Source: Plantago ovata (taxonomy: Eukaryota > Streptophyta > Magnoliopsida > Lamiales > Plantaginaceae). Taken from it: a DNA stretch of 64,000 nucleotides. The notes under the pieces were generated by a model. It did not search any database and was not told the DNA's origin. It was given only the letters and a program-made list of their open reading frames with translations. Positions within the stretch are counted from its first letter, which is position 1, and every line of letters begins with the position of its first letter. The stretch covers positions 131,226,096-131,290,095 of the forward strand of contig CM051455.1 of the NCBI GenBank assembly GCA_028274465.1, read 5' to 3'. The position numbers were made by a program, and so were the translations under genes. Below, piece after piece: positions 1-9,209 of this stretch.

Positions 1-222
1 CTAATTCCATAATTCAGTCTCTCATTCCAAATTCCGATCAATCTCAGGTACACTGTGTCAAGCAGTCCGGCTCGTTGTAATCGTAGCTTGGATTGTATTT
101 GAACTGTCTCTCTATTTATAAATCTCTGTCCAATACTATATTTGATTGGATTATTCATATTGAGCTTGTTACTATTAATTACTGCTACATATAATTGTTT
201 ACTTGAGGGACGGGTCACAACA
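1..222. mobile_element. Possible LTR fragment cut by the window edge
   Basis: The segment has features of a retrotransposon long terminal repeat end. An AT-rich TATA-like stretch (TTTATAAAT) lies at about 113-121, and the sequence CGGGTCACAACA ends at 222, so that the opposite strand would open with TGTTGTGACCCG, a TG start like that of many plant LTRs. Read on the + strand it would end in CA at 222. The other end lies outside the window, and I see no primer-binding site, polypurine tract or retroelement protein, so neither orientation nor superfamily can be fixed. It could equally be ordinary promoter-like AT-rich DNA. Confidence 0.22.
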
Positions 223-597
223 GTATCAGCACCTGCTGTCCTACATAGAGCATACTTAGAAAGATTTCTTAAAAGATAAGAAATAGTATACTTTGTTAAG
301 TTGTGTAACAGTAATGTTTTGTGGTTGTTCAAGAGTTTTGTGACAAGTGAGAAGCTTTATTAATGATAGGGGAAGACAACTACTGGAAGGCAATTTTCAG
401 GTTCATATTTGATACTACGATAAAGCAACCAACAATTCGAATGCGACGATCAAAAGAACTGAACAAAGACCACCACCGATTAAAATTCAACAGAAAACCC
501 AAGAAAATTCACTCTCAATAACAAATACAACCATGCTCTTTTAGAGAATCAACAATCTAAACTCAAATAATACTACCAAATAGTAAAACATTCTAGC
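223..597. other. AT-rich non-coding stretch, no gene seen
   Basis: About 375 bp of AT-rich sequence with no supportable open frame or RNA gene. A short segment near 325-351 (TTGTTCAAGAGTTTTGTGAC) has a diverged relative at about 2,872-2,890, so this flank shares small dispersed repeats with itself. Nothing else is recognised. Confidence 0.6.
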
Positions 598-843
598 TAT
601 CCTAAAGTGAGCACATTGTATGATAATAAGGAGATACCATCACCAAACTTTAGTCTCTCAAAAACACTGAAACTACTAGAATTGATTCTAACATTGTTCC
701 TTCCTAGCTTACTAGATTTGCCATCCATGTTGCTAACAAACACGAGCTCTAACCTCATATAAGGTCCCCCCCTTCCCTTCTTTAAAACTGCTTTTGACTT
801 TCTATTGACAAAATATTCCTCCGACTTGGGTGAATACATGTTA
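598..843 (+). repeat. Flank direct duplication D1, copy 1
   Basis: This is the first of two adjacent direct copies of an approximately 244-bp unit. It opens with TATCCTAAAGTG at 598 and closes with GACTTGGGTGAATACATG at 823-840. The minus strand carries an 80-codon open frame across 597-839, but the second copy breaks that frame by indels and stops, so the frame is not under visible coding constraint. The unit is not a recognised transposon and has no clear terminal inverted repeats. Confidence 0.85.
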
Positions 844-1103
844 TCCTAAAGTGGACACATTTTATGATAATAAGGAGATAATACCATCACCAAACTCTAG
901 TCTCTCAAAAACACACAAACTATATTTCCTAGAGATTTGTTCTAACATTGTTCCTTCCTAGCTTACCAAATATGCCATCCATGTTGCTAACAGACACGAG
1001 CTCTAACCTCATATAAAGTATGTCCCCCTTTTCACTTCTTTAAAACTACTTTTGCCTTTCTATTGACAAAATATTCTTCCTGACTTGGGTGAATACATGT
1101 TAT
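842..1103 (+). repeat. Flank direct duplication D1, copy 2
   Basis: This second copy starts with the same TATCCTAAAGTG 244 bp downstream of copy 1 and ends with the same GACTTGGGTGAATACATG (about 1,082-1,099). It differs from copy 1 by many substitutions and several small insertions, which make it longer. On the minus strand the frame that is open in copy 1 meets a stop after about 12 codons because of a one-base insertion. An orphan piece of the unit end, GACTTGGGTGAATATA, sits at 1,221-1,236. The divergence suggests an old duplication. Confidence 0.85.
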
Positions 1104-1148
1104 AGACATGATCACTTCACTAAGGAGCTAGCAAGATGTTGAATAGTT

Positions 1149-1186
1149 AAAAATAAATAAAAAATAAAAATAAATAAATAAAAAAA
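1149..1186. repeat. A-rich low-complexity tract
   Basis: A run composed only of A with single T residues in AAAT- and AAAAAT-like steps. It lies just after duplication D1 and just before a stray copy of the D1 end. A 62-codon minus-strand frame across 1,147-1,335 owes part of its length to this tract and is not considered a gene. Confidence 0.8.
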
Positions 1187-1255
1187 CCTACGCTTACCTG
1201 CTTGCGTGCATATATTGTATGACTTGGGTGAATATAGGCAGTAGCCAATAATAAT

Positions 1256-1530
1256 ATTGTTGCTACTTCGTAGGTTATATTGCAACATGAGATTGTTCTA
1301 TACTTCATAAAAATGTTAAAAGTTGTTTCTTGCATTATTGGTAACCATGCATCTTAAACTAATGGTCTATCAAATTGGCACAAAGTATTCCCATGGTCCA
1401 AATAGCCAACATGCTTACGATCATGAAATAGATAACAGATCAATCAAGTAGCTCAGTACTCACATTGTACTTATCACCTGTTCCAATCAGCTTCTCATCA
1501 ATACTAACAACATTAAAATATGTTACCACT
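1256..1530 (+). repeat. Flank direct duplication D2, copy 1
   Basis: This is the first of two diverged direct copies spaced 351-352 bp apart. Shared landmarks are GCTACTTCGTAG (1,262; ACTACTTCGTAG in copy 2 at 1,613), the GCATTATTGG...ACCATGCATC block, CCCATGGTC, GATCATGAA and AATCAGCTTCTCATCA. Copies differ by frequent substitutions and short indels. There is no coding signal and no known element is recognised. Confidence 0.75.
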
Positions 1531-1606
1531 AAGCTTTTAACCAACATGCTTACTATCAAGACTAATAGTATACGAGGGAGGGTGGGGGTTCATCCCATGA
1601 ATGCTT

Positions 1607-1890
1607 AATGTTACTACTTCGTAGCTTGTATTGCAGCATAAGACTGTTCTATACTAATTAAAAAAATGCTATTGTAGCTTCATGCATTATTGGCAACCAT
1701 GCATCATACACGCTATCAAATTTGAACCAACTATGCCCATGGTCAATGCAAGCTTATGGCCAACATACGATCATGAATATTAGGATACTGATAAATCATC
1801 TAAGTCAGTAGTCACATTGCAATTCTAACCAGTTTCAATCAGCTTCTCATCACTACTGTTAACAACAATAAATTTATTTACCAGTCACCA
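1607..1890 (+). repeat. Flank direct duplication D2, copy 2
   Basis: This is the partner of the unit at about 1,256-1,530, with the same landmarks in the same order and orientation. The 76 bp between the two copies (about 1,531-1,606) is unrelated and includes a short G-rich run (GGGAGGGTGGGGG, about 1,575-1,588). The right boundary is fuzzy because similarity fades after the shared AACAAC near 1,861-1,866. Confidence 0.7.
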
Positions 1891-2040
1891 ATGGTTGTTA
1901 ACACAACGACTGCACTTCACTAAGTTTTCTCAAAGAGCTTTTCTACGGTTAGTCGCTTAAAACATACATGGAAGTACAATAAAATGAATCTCCCCATGAA
2001 GCTAATGAATACTAAAATATACTGATTAATAATTTTTCCA
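1891..2040. other. AT-rich non-coding spacer
   Basis: Sequence between duplications D2 and D3. No open frame, RNA gene or repeat structure is seen. Confidence 0.6.
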
Positions 2041-2233
2041 GAGTCAGCTTAATAATTTTATTTTTTCAAAAAATAACTGCAATTCTTATCAAGTTTCCGC
2101 ATGTTCTCCAGACTCTACTGCTTAGTTCCAGTAGTAAGGAGTCAGATTATCATTTCATTTTTCTGAAAAATAACAACAATTCTTATCAGTTAAAGCATGC
2201 TCTCCGCACTCCACTCAATAGTTCCGGTACTAC
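2041..2233 (+). repeat. Flank direct duplication D3 (two units of about 97 bp)
   Basis: Two tandem direct units, 2,041-2,137 and 2,139-2,233, have a 98-bp spacing. Each starts with GAGTCAG, continues with a T-run followed by an A-rich stretch and CAATTCTTATCA, then GCATGYTCTCC and TAGTTCC. The units differ at many positions. No coding potential is seen. Confidence 0.75.
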
Positions 2234-2393
2234 CGTATTCATTCTTAGGAGAGTGCCTAATTTTTTAAGATCAATTCGCAATGCTTCTATCTTCAAAAGA
2301 AGTGACATTTAAAACCAAGGTTAATTTATTTTCAACTGGAGGGCCAATTTTGAAGATCAATTCCTGATGCATGAAAGTGAGTCCGACAAAATA

Positions 2394-2441
2394 TGATCAA
2401 GAAAATAGTTAGCCTGGCCAATCTGATCAAGAAAATAGTTA
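2394..2441 (+). repeat. 18-bp direct repeat pair
   Basis: The 18-mer TGATCAAGAAAATAGTTA occurs exactly at 2,394-2,411 and again at 2,424-2,441, 30 bp apart, separated by GCCTGGCCAATC. The surrounding sequence from about 2,234 to 2,576 is otherwise unremarkable AT-rich DNA. Confidence 0.85.
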
Positions 2442-2576
2442 CTCTTTCCTACCATATTTTGCTTAGTTTCTAGTGTTATTAATTTGATATCCCAACATTC
2501 TTATATTCAGAGTTCAACTTCTGAAGATGTTGAAGTATTGATGTTGTGAGAATAGAAAAAAGTAGAAACATGAAAA

Positions 2577-2840
2577 CTTATTGAAAAAGCGTGAAACAGT
2601 TAGCTTTGATGTTAATAGACTGAATACATCGGAATTTGTAATTTGTTGAAATAATGTAAAATAGTAAATTTTGTAGGTCAGTGAAGACACAAGAGAAGCA
2701 GTTAGTTTGAAATGGAATTAAAGGCAATCATCTTGTAAAAGAGTAAAACATTGATAAGGAGTTTGAGTAGATACACTATAATTTGTTGAAAAGATGTGAA
2801 ATAGTGACGTTTGACGTTAACCAAGATGATTGAATAATAA
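2577..2840 (+). repeat. Degenerate interspersed motif repeats
   Basis: A loose motif of the form TTGAAAAAGNGTGAAAYAGT recurs at about 2,581, 2,647 and 2,784, each followed by a T- and G-containing stretch such as TTTGATGTTAATAG or TTTGACGTTAACCA. A related form, GTGAAAAAGCATGAAATGACATAGC, opens the next repeat cluster at about 2,945. This looks like an old, eroded tandem series. It could also be chance similarity within low-complexity AT-rich DNA. Confidence 0.45.
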
Positions 2841-2953
2841 GAATTTGTTAAAAAGATGGCATTAATTGATATTGTTCAAGAGTTTTATGATTAGTAAATG
2901 AGGGCTACAAACATCATCCATCCAATAGTTCCATCATTCGTGTTGTGAAAAAG

Positions 2954-3075
2954 CATGAAATGACATAGCATAACAACTTCCATAATTTATTTTACTAAAA
3001 CACATGAAATGACATAGCACAACAACTTCCATAATTAATTTTTTTAACTTCGTGAAATGACATAGCATAACAACT
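2954..3075 (+). repeat. 48/49-bp tandem repeat, about 2.5 copies
   Basis: Three head-to-tail starts, at 2,954, 3,003 and about 3,051, share TGAAATGACATAGCA and AACAACTTCCATAATT. Spacing is 49 then 48 bp, and the third unit is partial, ending in CATAACAACT. It is a minisatellite-like cluster, distinct in sequence from the large satellite that begins about 500 bp to the right. Confidence 0.9.
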
Positions 3076-3130
3076 CAGAGTGTTTCAGATTTGGAAGGCA
3101 CCGTGTGGTCGTTAATATAAGATATTTTGC

Positions 3131-3499
3131 TCAAAACATATTTGTGAAGGGTGGTTGAACTGAAGAATATGTGAATTGATTGTCCAATACAGCTTCAAAC
3201 AGTGCGCTATGTTGAAGAACTTTGAACCGGCTGAACAAAACGAGAGAGAGAGAGAGAGAGAGAGACCAATGTAACTTACTACTACACGTTTCCAAAAAAA
3301 CCTTCATCTGTGCAAAGCCCAGGCACCATGACCCGAAGTATATAACACACAGTAATCGAGACGGACCTAAACAATGAGGCAGTATAAAAAACAGAACAGA
3401 GAGAGAAGCCTTAAAAAGATAAAAGGACAAGGATAATGTAGTTACTTCATCTTTTCCATCAAAATCCCTTATCCGTGCCAGCAGGTTGCAAATCTCCAT
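3131..3499 (-). other. Weak 122-codon minus-strand open frame, probably not a gene
   Basis: The minus strand is open from an ATG at 3,499 to 3,131. The translation contains an SLSLSLSL run that is simply the (GA)12 microsatellite read in frame, and its C-terminal half has no recognisable domain. The first 18 codons (MEICNLLARIRDFDGKDE) look more protein-like and are followed by GTAACT, which could be a splice donor, so a small first exon is conceivable. Upstream on this strand lies the satellite edge within about 100 bp. I see no promoter, no partner exon and no homologue I can name. I treat it as chance or a gene remnant. Confidence 0.12.
3242..3265. repeat. (GA)12 microsatellite
   Basis: A perfect dinucleotide run of twelve GA units, about 310 bp left of the satellite boundary. 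A short GAGAGAGA echo occurs near 3,399-3,406. GA/CT tracts are common near plant promoters, but no gene start is supported here. Confidence 0.97.
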
Positions 3500-3577
3500 T
3501 GTTTTAAAATGTTGTGGTGAATATTTAATTCCACATGATACACACTAATACTACCCAACATGCAGAATCATCTAGAA
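3500..3577. other. Transition between flank and satellite
   Basis: About 80 bp with no clear satellite match and no other recognised feature. Base composition already shifts to the G-poor, C/A/T-rich style of the satellite + strand. Confidence 0.5.
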
Positions 3578-3890
3578 CTCCTTGAAATCCAATATATTAA
3601 CCTTCTAATGCAAGATACCCAATTTCAACTTCACTTGTCAAAATTCAAGCCTAATCTCCATTAGCACAATTGGTATCAATCCATAAAATCACATCACCTT
3701 TAATTGTCAACCCTTAAATTCAGAACCCAATAACCATTTCAATCAATATCTAATTTTCCGAATCCTTGAATCACCCAATTTACTCCTAAAACTTTTCTAA
3801 CTGTCCAAAAATTTCAATTTCACTTCACTCCTAAAAATTTTCTAACTGTCGAAAAATTCCAATTTCACTTGTCAAGGTTCAAGCCTAATT
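3578..3890 (+). repeat. Left edge of the satellite, degenerate first monomers
   Basis: Similarity to the monomer fades in at about 3,578 (CTCCTTGAAATCCAAT resembles the consensus ATCCTTGAATCACTCAAT) and becomes unmistakable from about 3,620. The first full phase point (TTGGTATC) is at 3,670 and the next at 3,904, a 234-bp monomer containing the 45-bp duplication. These edge monomers carry private changes such as GCACAATTGG, CACCCAATTTACTCC and GTCGAAAAATTCC. Confidence 0.85.
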
Positions 3891-3944
3891 TCCATTTGCA
3901 CTATTGGTATCAATCCACAAAATCACATCAACTTTAATTGTCAA

Positions 3945-3958
3945 CCCTTAACCCTTAA
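3945..3958 (+). repeat. Example of the CCCTTAA heptamer duplication
   Basis: CCCTTAACCCTTAA is the diagnostic change of the 196-bp monomer class; 189-bp monomers have a single CCCTTAA here. The same doubled form recurs in many monomers across the whole array. It resembles, but does not match, the plant telomere heptamer CCCTAAA. Confidence 0.95.
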
Positions 3959-4208
3959 ATTCAGAACCCAATTACCATTTAAATCAATATCCAATTTTCC
4001 AAATCCTTGAATCACTCAATTCACTCCTAAAACTTTTCTAACTGTCCAAAAATTCTAATTTCACTTGTCAAGATTAAAGTCTAATCTCTATTAGCACTAT
4101 TGGTATCAATCCATAAAATCACATCACCTTTAATTGTCAACCCTTAAATTCAGAACCCAATAACCATTTCAATCAATATCCAATTTTTCAAGTCCTTGAA
4201 TCACTCAA

Positions 4209-4298
4209 TTCACTCCTAAAACTTTTCTAACTATCCAAAAATTCCAATTTCACTTCACTCTTAAAACTTTTCAAACTGTCCTAAAATTCCAATTTCAC
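4209..4298 (+). repeat. Example of the 45-bp intra-monomer duplication
   Basis: The first 45 bp of the monomer (starting TTCACTCC or TTCACTCT and ending AATTTCAC) is present twice, 4,209-4,253 and 4,254-4,298, raising the monomer to 234 bp. The junction reads TTCACTTCACT, with two TTCAC copies abutting. The duplicate copies have since diverged in a copy-specific way: the first often has CTATCC, the second often ATCAAG downstream. Confidence 0.95.
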
Positions 4299-7200
4299 TT
4301 ATCAAGATTCAAGCCTAATTTCCATTAACACTATTGGTATCAATACACAAAATCACATCACCTTTAATTGTCAACCCTTAACCCTTAAATTCAGAACCCA
4401 ATTACCATTTCAATCAATATCCAATTTTCCAAATCCTTAAATCACTCAATTCACTCCTAAAATTTTTCTAACTGTCCAAAAATTCGAATTGCACTTGTCA
4501 AGATTCAAGCCTAATCTACATTAGCACTATTGGTATCAATCAATAACAACATATCACCTTTAATTGTCAACCCTTAAATTTGGAACCAAATAACCATTTC
4601 AATCAATATCCAATTTTCCAAGTCCTTGAATCACTCAATTCACTCCAAAAACTTTTCTAACTGTCCAAAAATTCCAATTTCACTTCAATCCTAAAACTTT
4701 TCTAACTGTCCAAAAATTCCAATTTCACTTATCAAGATTCAAGCCTAATTTCCATTAGCACTATTGGTATCAATCCACAAAATCACATCACCTTTAATTG
4801 TCAACCCTTAACCCTTAAATTCAGAACCCAATTACCATTTCAATCAATATGCAATTTTCCAAATCATTGAATCACTCAATTCACTCCTAAAACTTTTCTA
4901 ACTGTCCAAAAAATTCCAATTTCACTTGTCAAAATTCAAGCCTAATCTCCATTAGCACTATTGGTATCAATCCATAAAATCACATCACCTTTAATTGTCA
5001 ACCCTTAAATTCAGAACCCAATTACCTTTACAATCAATATCCCATTTTCCAAATCCTTGAATCACTCAATTCACTCCTAAAACTTTTCTAACTGTCCAAA
5101 AATTTCAATTTCACTTGTCAAGATTCAAGCCTAATCTCCATTAGCACTATTGGTATTAATCCATAAAATCACATCACCTTTAATTGTCAACCTTTAAAAT
5201 CAGAACCCAATAACCTTTTAAATCAATATCCAATTTTCCAAATCCTTGAATCACTGAATTCACTCCTAAAACATTTCTAATTGTCCAAAAATTCCAATTT
5301 CACTTGTCAAGATTCAATCCTAATCTCCATTAGCACTATTGGTATCAATCCATAAAATCACATCACCTTTAATTGTCAACCCTTAACCCTTAAATTCAGA
5401 ACCCAATTACCATTTCAATCAATATCCAATTTTCCAAATCCTTGAATCACTCAATTCATTCCTAAAACATTTCTAACTGTCCAAAAATTCCAATTTCACT
5501 TGTCAATATTCAATCGTAATCTTCATTAGCACTATTGGTATCAATCCATAAACTGACATCACCTTTAATTGTCAACGCTTAAATTCAGAACCCAATTACC
5601 ACTTCAATCAATATTCAATTTTCCAAATCCTTGAATCACTCAATTCACTCCTAAAACTTTTCTAAACTGTCCAAAAATTCCAACTTCACTTGTCAAGATT
5701 CAAGCCTAATATCCATTAGTACTATTGGTATCAATCCATAAAATCACATCACCTTTAATTGTCAACCCTTAACCCTTAAATTCAGAACCCAATTACCATT
5801 TCAATCAATATCCAATTTTCCAAATCCTTGAATCACTCAATTCACTCCTAAAACATTTCTAACTGTCCAAAAATTCCAATTTCACTTGTCAATGTTCAAT
5901 CCTAATCTTCATTAGCACTATTGGTATCAATCCATAAACTGACATCACCTTTAATTGTCAACGCTTAAATTCAGAACCCAATTACCACTTCAATCAATAT
6001 TCAATTTTCCAAATCCTTGAATCACTCAATTCACTCCTAAAACTTTTCTAAACTGTCCAAAAATTCCAATTTCACTTGTCAAGATTCAAGCCTAATATCC
6101 ATTAACACTATTGGTATCAATCCATAAAATCACATCACCTTTAATTGTCAACCCTTAAATTCAGAACCCAATTACTACTTCCATCAATATCTAATTTTCC
6201 AAATCCTTGAATCACTTAATTCACTCATAAAACTTTTCTAACTGTCCAAAAATTCCAATTTTACTTCACTCCTAAAATTTTTCTAACTGTAAAAAAACTC
6301 CAGTTTTACTTGTCAAGATTCAAGCCTAATTTCCATTAGCACTATTGGTATCGATCCATAAAATCACATCACCTTTAATTGTACCCCCTTAAATTCAGAA
6401 CCCAATTTCCATTTCAATCAATATCCAATTTTCCAAGTCCTTGAATCACTCAATTCACTCCTAAAACTTTTCTAACTATCCAAAAATTCCAATTTCACTT
6501 CACTCCTAAAACTTTTCTAACTGTCCAAAAATTCCAATTTCACTTATCAAGATTCAAGCCTAATTTCCATTAGCACTATTGGTATCAATCCACAAAATCA
6601 CATCACCTTTAACTGTCAACCCTTAACCCTTAAATTCAGAACCCAATTACCAATTCAATCAATATGCAATTTTCCAAATCATTGAATCACTCAATTCACT
6701 CCTAAAACTTTTCTAACTGTCCAAAAAATTCAAATTTCACATGTCAAGATTCAAGCCTAATCTCCATTAGCACTATTGGTATCAATCCATAAAATCACAT
6801 CACCTTTAATTGTCAACCCTTAAATTGAGAACCCAATTACCTTTACAATCAATATCCAATTTTCCAAATTCTTGAATCACTCAATTCACTCCTAAAACTT
6901 TTCTAACTGTCCAAAAATTTCAATTTCACTTGTCAAGATTCAACCCTAATCTCCATTAGCACTATTGGTATCAATCCATAAAATCACATCACCTTTAATT
7001 GTCAACCCTTAACACTTAAATTCAGAACCCAATTACCATTTCAATCAATATCCAATTTTCCAAATCCTTGAATCACTCAATTCACTCCTAAAACATTTCA
7101 AACTGTCCAAAAATTCCAATTTCACTTGTCAATATTCAATCATAATCTTCATTAACACTATTGGTATCAATCCATAAACTGACATCACCTTTAATTGTCA

Positions 7201-8204
7201 ACGCTTAAATTCAGAACTCAATTACCACTTCAATCAATATTCAATTTTCCAAATCCTTGAATCACTCAATTCACTCCTAAAACTTTTCTAAACTGTCCAA
7301 AAATTCCAATTTCACTTGTCAAGATTCAAGCCTAATATCCATTAGCACTATTGGTATCAATCCATAAAATCACATCACCTTTAATTGTCAACCCTTAACC
7401 CTTAAATTCAGAACCCAATTACCATTTCAATCAATATCCAATTTTCCAAATCCTTGAATCACTCAATTCACTCCTAAAACATTTCTAACTGTCCAAAAAT
7501 TCCAATTTCACTTGTCAATATTCAATCCTAATCTTCATTAGCACTATTGGTATCAATCCATAAACTGACATCACCTTTAATTGTCAACGCTTAAATTCAG
7601 AACCCAATTACCACTTCAATCAATATTCAATTTTCCAAATCCTTGAATCACTCAATTCACTCCTAAAACTTTTCTAAACTGTCCAAAAATTCCAATTTCA
7701 CTTGTCAAGATTCAAGCCTAATATCCATTAACACTATTGGTATCAATCCCTAAAATCACATCACCTTTAATTGTCAACCCTTAAATTCAGAACCCAATTA
7801 CTAATTCCATCAATATCTAATTTTCCAAATCCTTGAATCACTTAATTCACTCATAAAACATTTCTAACTGTCCAAAAATTCCAATTTCACTTCACTCCTA
7901 AAAATTTTCTAACTGTCAAAAAACTCCAATTTCACTTGTCAAGATTCAAGCCTAATTTCCATTAGCACTATTGGTATCGATCCATAAAATCACATCACCT
8001 TTAATTGTCAACTCTTAAATTCAGAACTCAATAACCATTTCAATCAATATCCAATTTTCCAAGTCCTTGAATCACTCAATTCACTCCTAAAACTTTTCTA
8101 ACTATCCAAAAATTCCAATTTCACTTCACTCCTAAAACTTTTCTAACTGTCCAAAAATTCCAATTTCACTTATCAAGATTCAAGCCTAATTTCCATTAGC
8201 ACTA

Positions 8205-9209
8205 TTGGTATCAATCCACAAAATCACATCACCTTTAATTGTCAACCCTTAACCCTTAAATTCAGAACCCAATTACCATTTCAATCAATATCCAATTTTC
8301 CAAATCATTGAATCACTCAATTCACTCCTAAAACTTTTCTAACTGTCCAAAAATTTCAATTTCACTTGTCAAGATTCAAGCCTAATCTCCATTAGCACTA
8401 TTGGTATCAATCCATAAAATCACATCACTTTTAATTGTCAACCTTTAAATTCAGAACCCAATAACATTTTAAATCAATATCCAATTTTCCGAATCCTTGA
8501 ATCACTCAATTCACTCCTAAAACTTTTCTAACTGTCCAAAAATTTCAATTTCACTTGTCAAGATTTAATGCTAATCTCCATTAGCACTATTGGTATCAAT
8601 CCATAAAATCACATCACCTTTAATTGTCAACCCTTAACCCTTAAATTCAGAACCCAATTACCATTTCAATCAATATCCAATTTTCCAAATCCGTGAATCA
8701 CTCAATTCACTCCTAAAACTTTTCTAACTGTCCAAAAATTCTAATTTCACTTGTCAATATTCAATCCTAATCTTCATTAGCACTATTGGTATCAATCCAT
8801 AAACTGACATCACCTTTAATAGTCAACGCTTAAATTCAGAACCCAATTACCACTTCAATCAATATTCAATTTTCCAAATCCTTGAATCACTCAATTCACT
8901 CCTAAAACTTTTCTAAACTGTCCAAAAATTCCAATTTCACTTGTCAAGATTCAAGCCTAATATCCATTAACACTATTGGTATCAATCCATAAAATCACAT
9001 CACCTTTAATTTTCAACTCTTAAATTCTGAACCCAATTACTACTTCCATCAATATCTAATTTTCCAAATCCTTGAATCACTTAATTCACTCCTAAAACTT
9101 TTCTAACTGTCCAAAAATTCCAATTTCACTTCACTCCTAAATATTTTCTAACTGTCAAAAAACTCCAATTTCACTTGTCAAGATTCAAGCCTAATTTCCA
9201 TTTGCACTA
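8205..9209 (+). repeat. Prototype of the 5-monomer, 1,005-bp HOR
   Basis: Five monomers of 196, 189, 196, 190 and 234 bp. Markers are AGATTTAATGCTAATC (8,561), AAACTGACATCACC with AACGCTTAAATTC, and TCTAAACTG followed by CCTAATATCCATTAAC. The same five-monomer unit ends the second 26-monomer block (13,511-14,514) and then recurs between 14.5 and 21.9 kb, so it seems to be the seed of that domain. Confidence 0.9.

Larger units (their letters stand above)
3891..9196 (+). repeat. 26-monomer HOR block, copy 1 (5,306 bp)
   Basis: Phased on TTGGTATC from 3,904 to 9,210, the monomer lengths are 196, 234, 196, 234, 197, 189, 189, 196, 190, 196, 190, 234, 234, 197, 189, 196, 190, 196, 190, 234, 234, 196, 189, 196, 190 and 234, which sum to 5,306. 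Private markers include CCATTTGCAC (3,893), AATTCGAATTGCAC (4,481) and TTGTACCCCCTT (about 6,379). Each recurs exactly 5,306 bp downstream. Inside the block the run 197-189-(189)-196-190-196-190-234-234 occurs twice, so the block is itself built of older duplications. Confidence 0.95.

Noticed and set aside
1..222. Confident assignment to a named LTR retrotransposon
   Set aside because: Only one possible terminus is visible and no primer-binding site, polypurine tract or protein is present, so it was kept only as a low-confidence fragment.
597..839. 80-codon minus-strand open frame as a gene
   Set aside because: The adjacent duplicate at 842-1,103 breaks the same frame by a one-base shift and stops, and the translation shows no family I recognise, so there is no sign of coding constraint.
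1147..1335. 62-codon minus-strand open frame as a gene
   Set aside because: It overlaps an A-rich low-complexity tract and duplication D2, ends in a phenylalanine/leucine-rich run, and its counterpart in D2 copy 2 is not kept open.
1575..1588. G-quadruplex at the G-rich run between the D2 copies
   Set aside because: Only two of the G runs reach three bases in this short stretch, which is not enough for a standard four-run quadruplex.
3131..3499. 122-codon minus-strand open frame as a complete protein
   Set aside because: Its serine-leucine repeat is the translated GA microsatellite and the remainder has no domain. Only the first 18 codons were kept as a faint exon hypothesis.
3945..3958. 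True interstitial telomere repeat
   Set aside because: The motif is CCCTTAA, at most doubled, whereas plant telomere arrays are runs of CCCTAAA. It is better explained as a 7-bp duplication inside the monomer.
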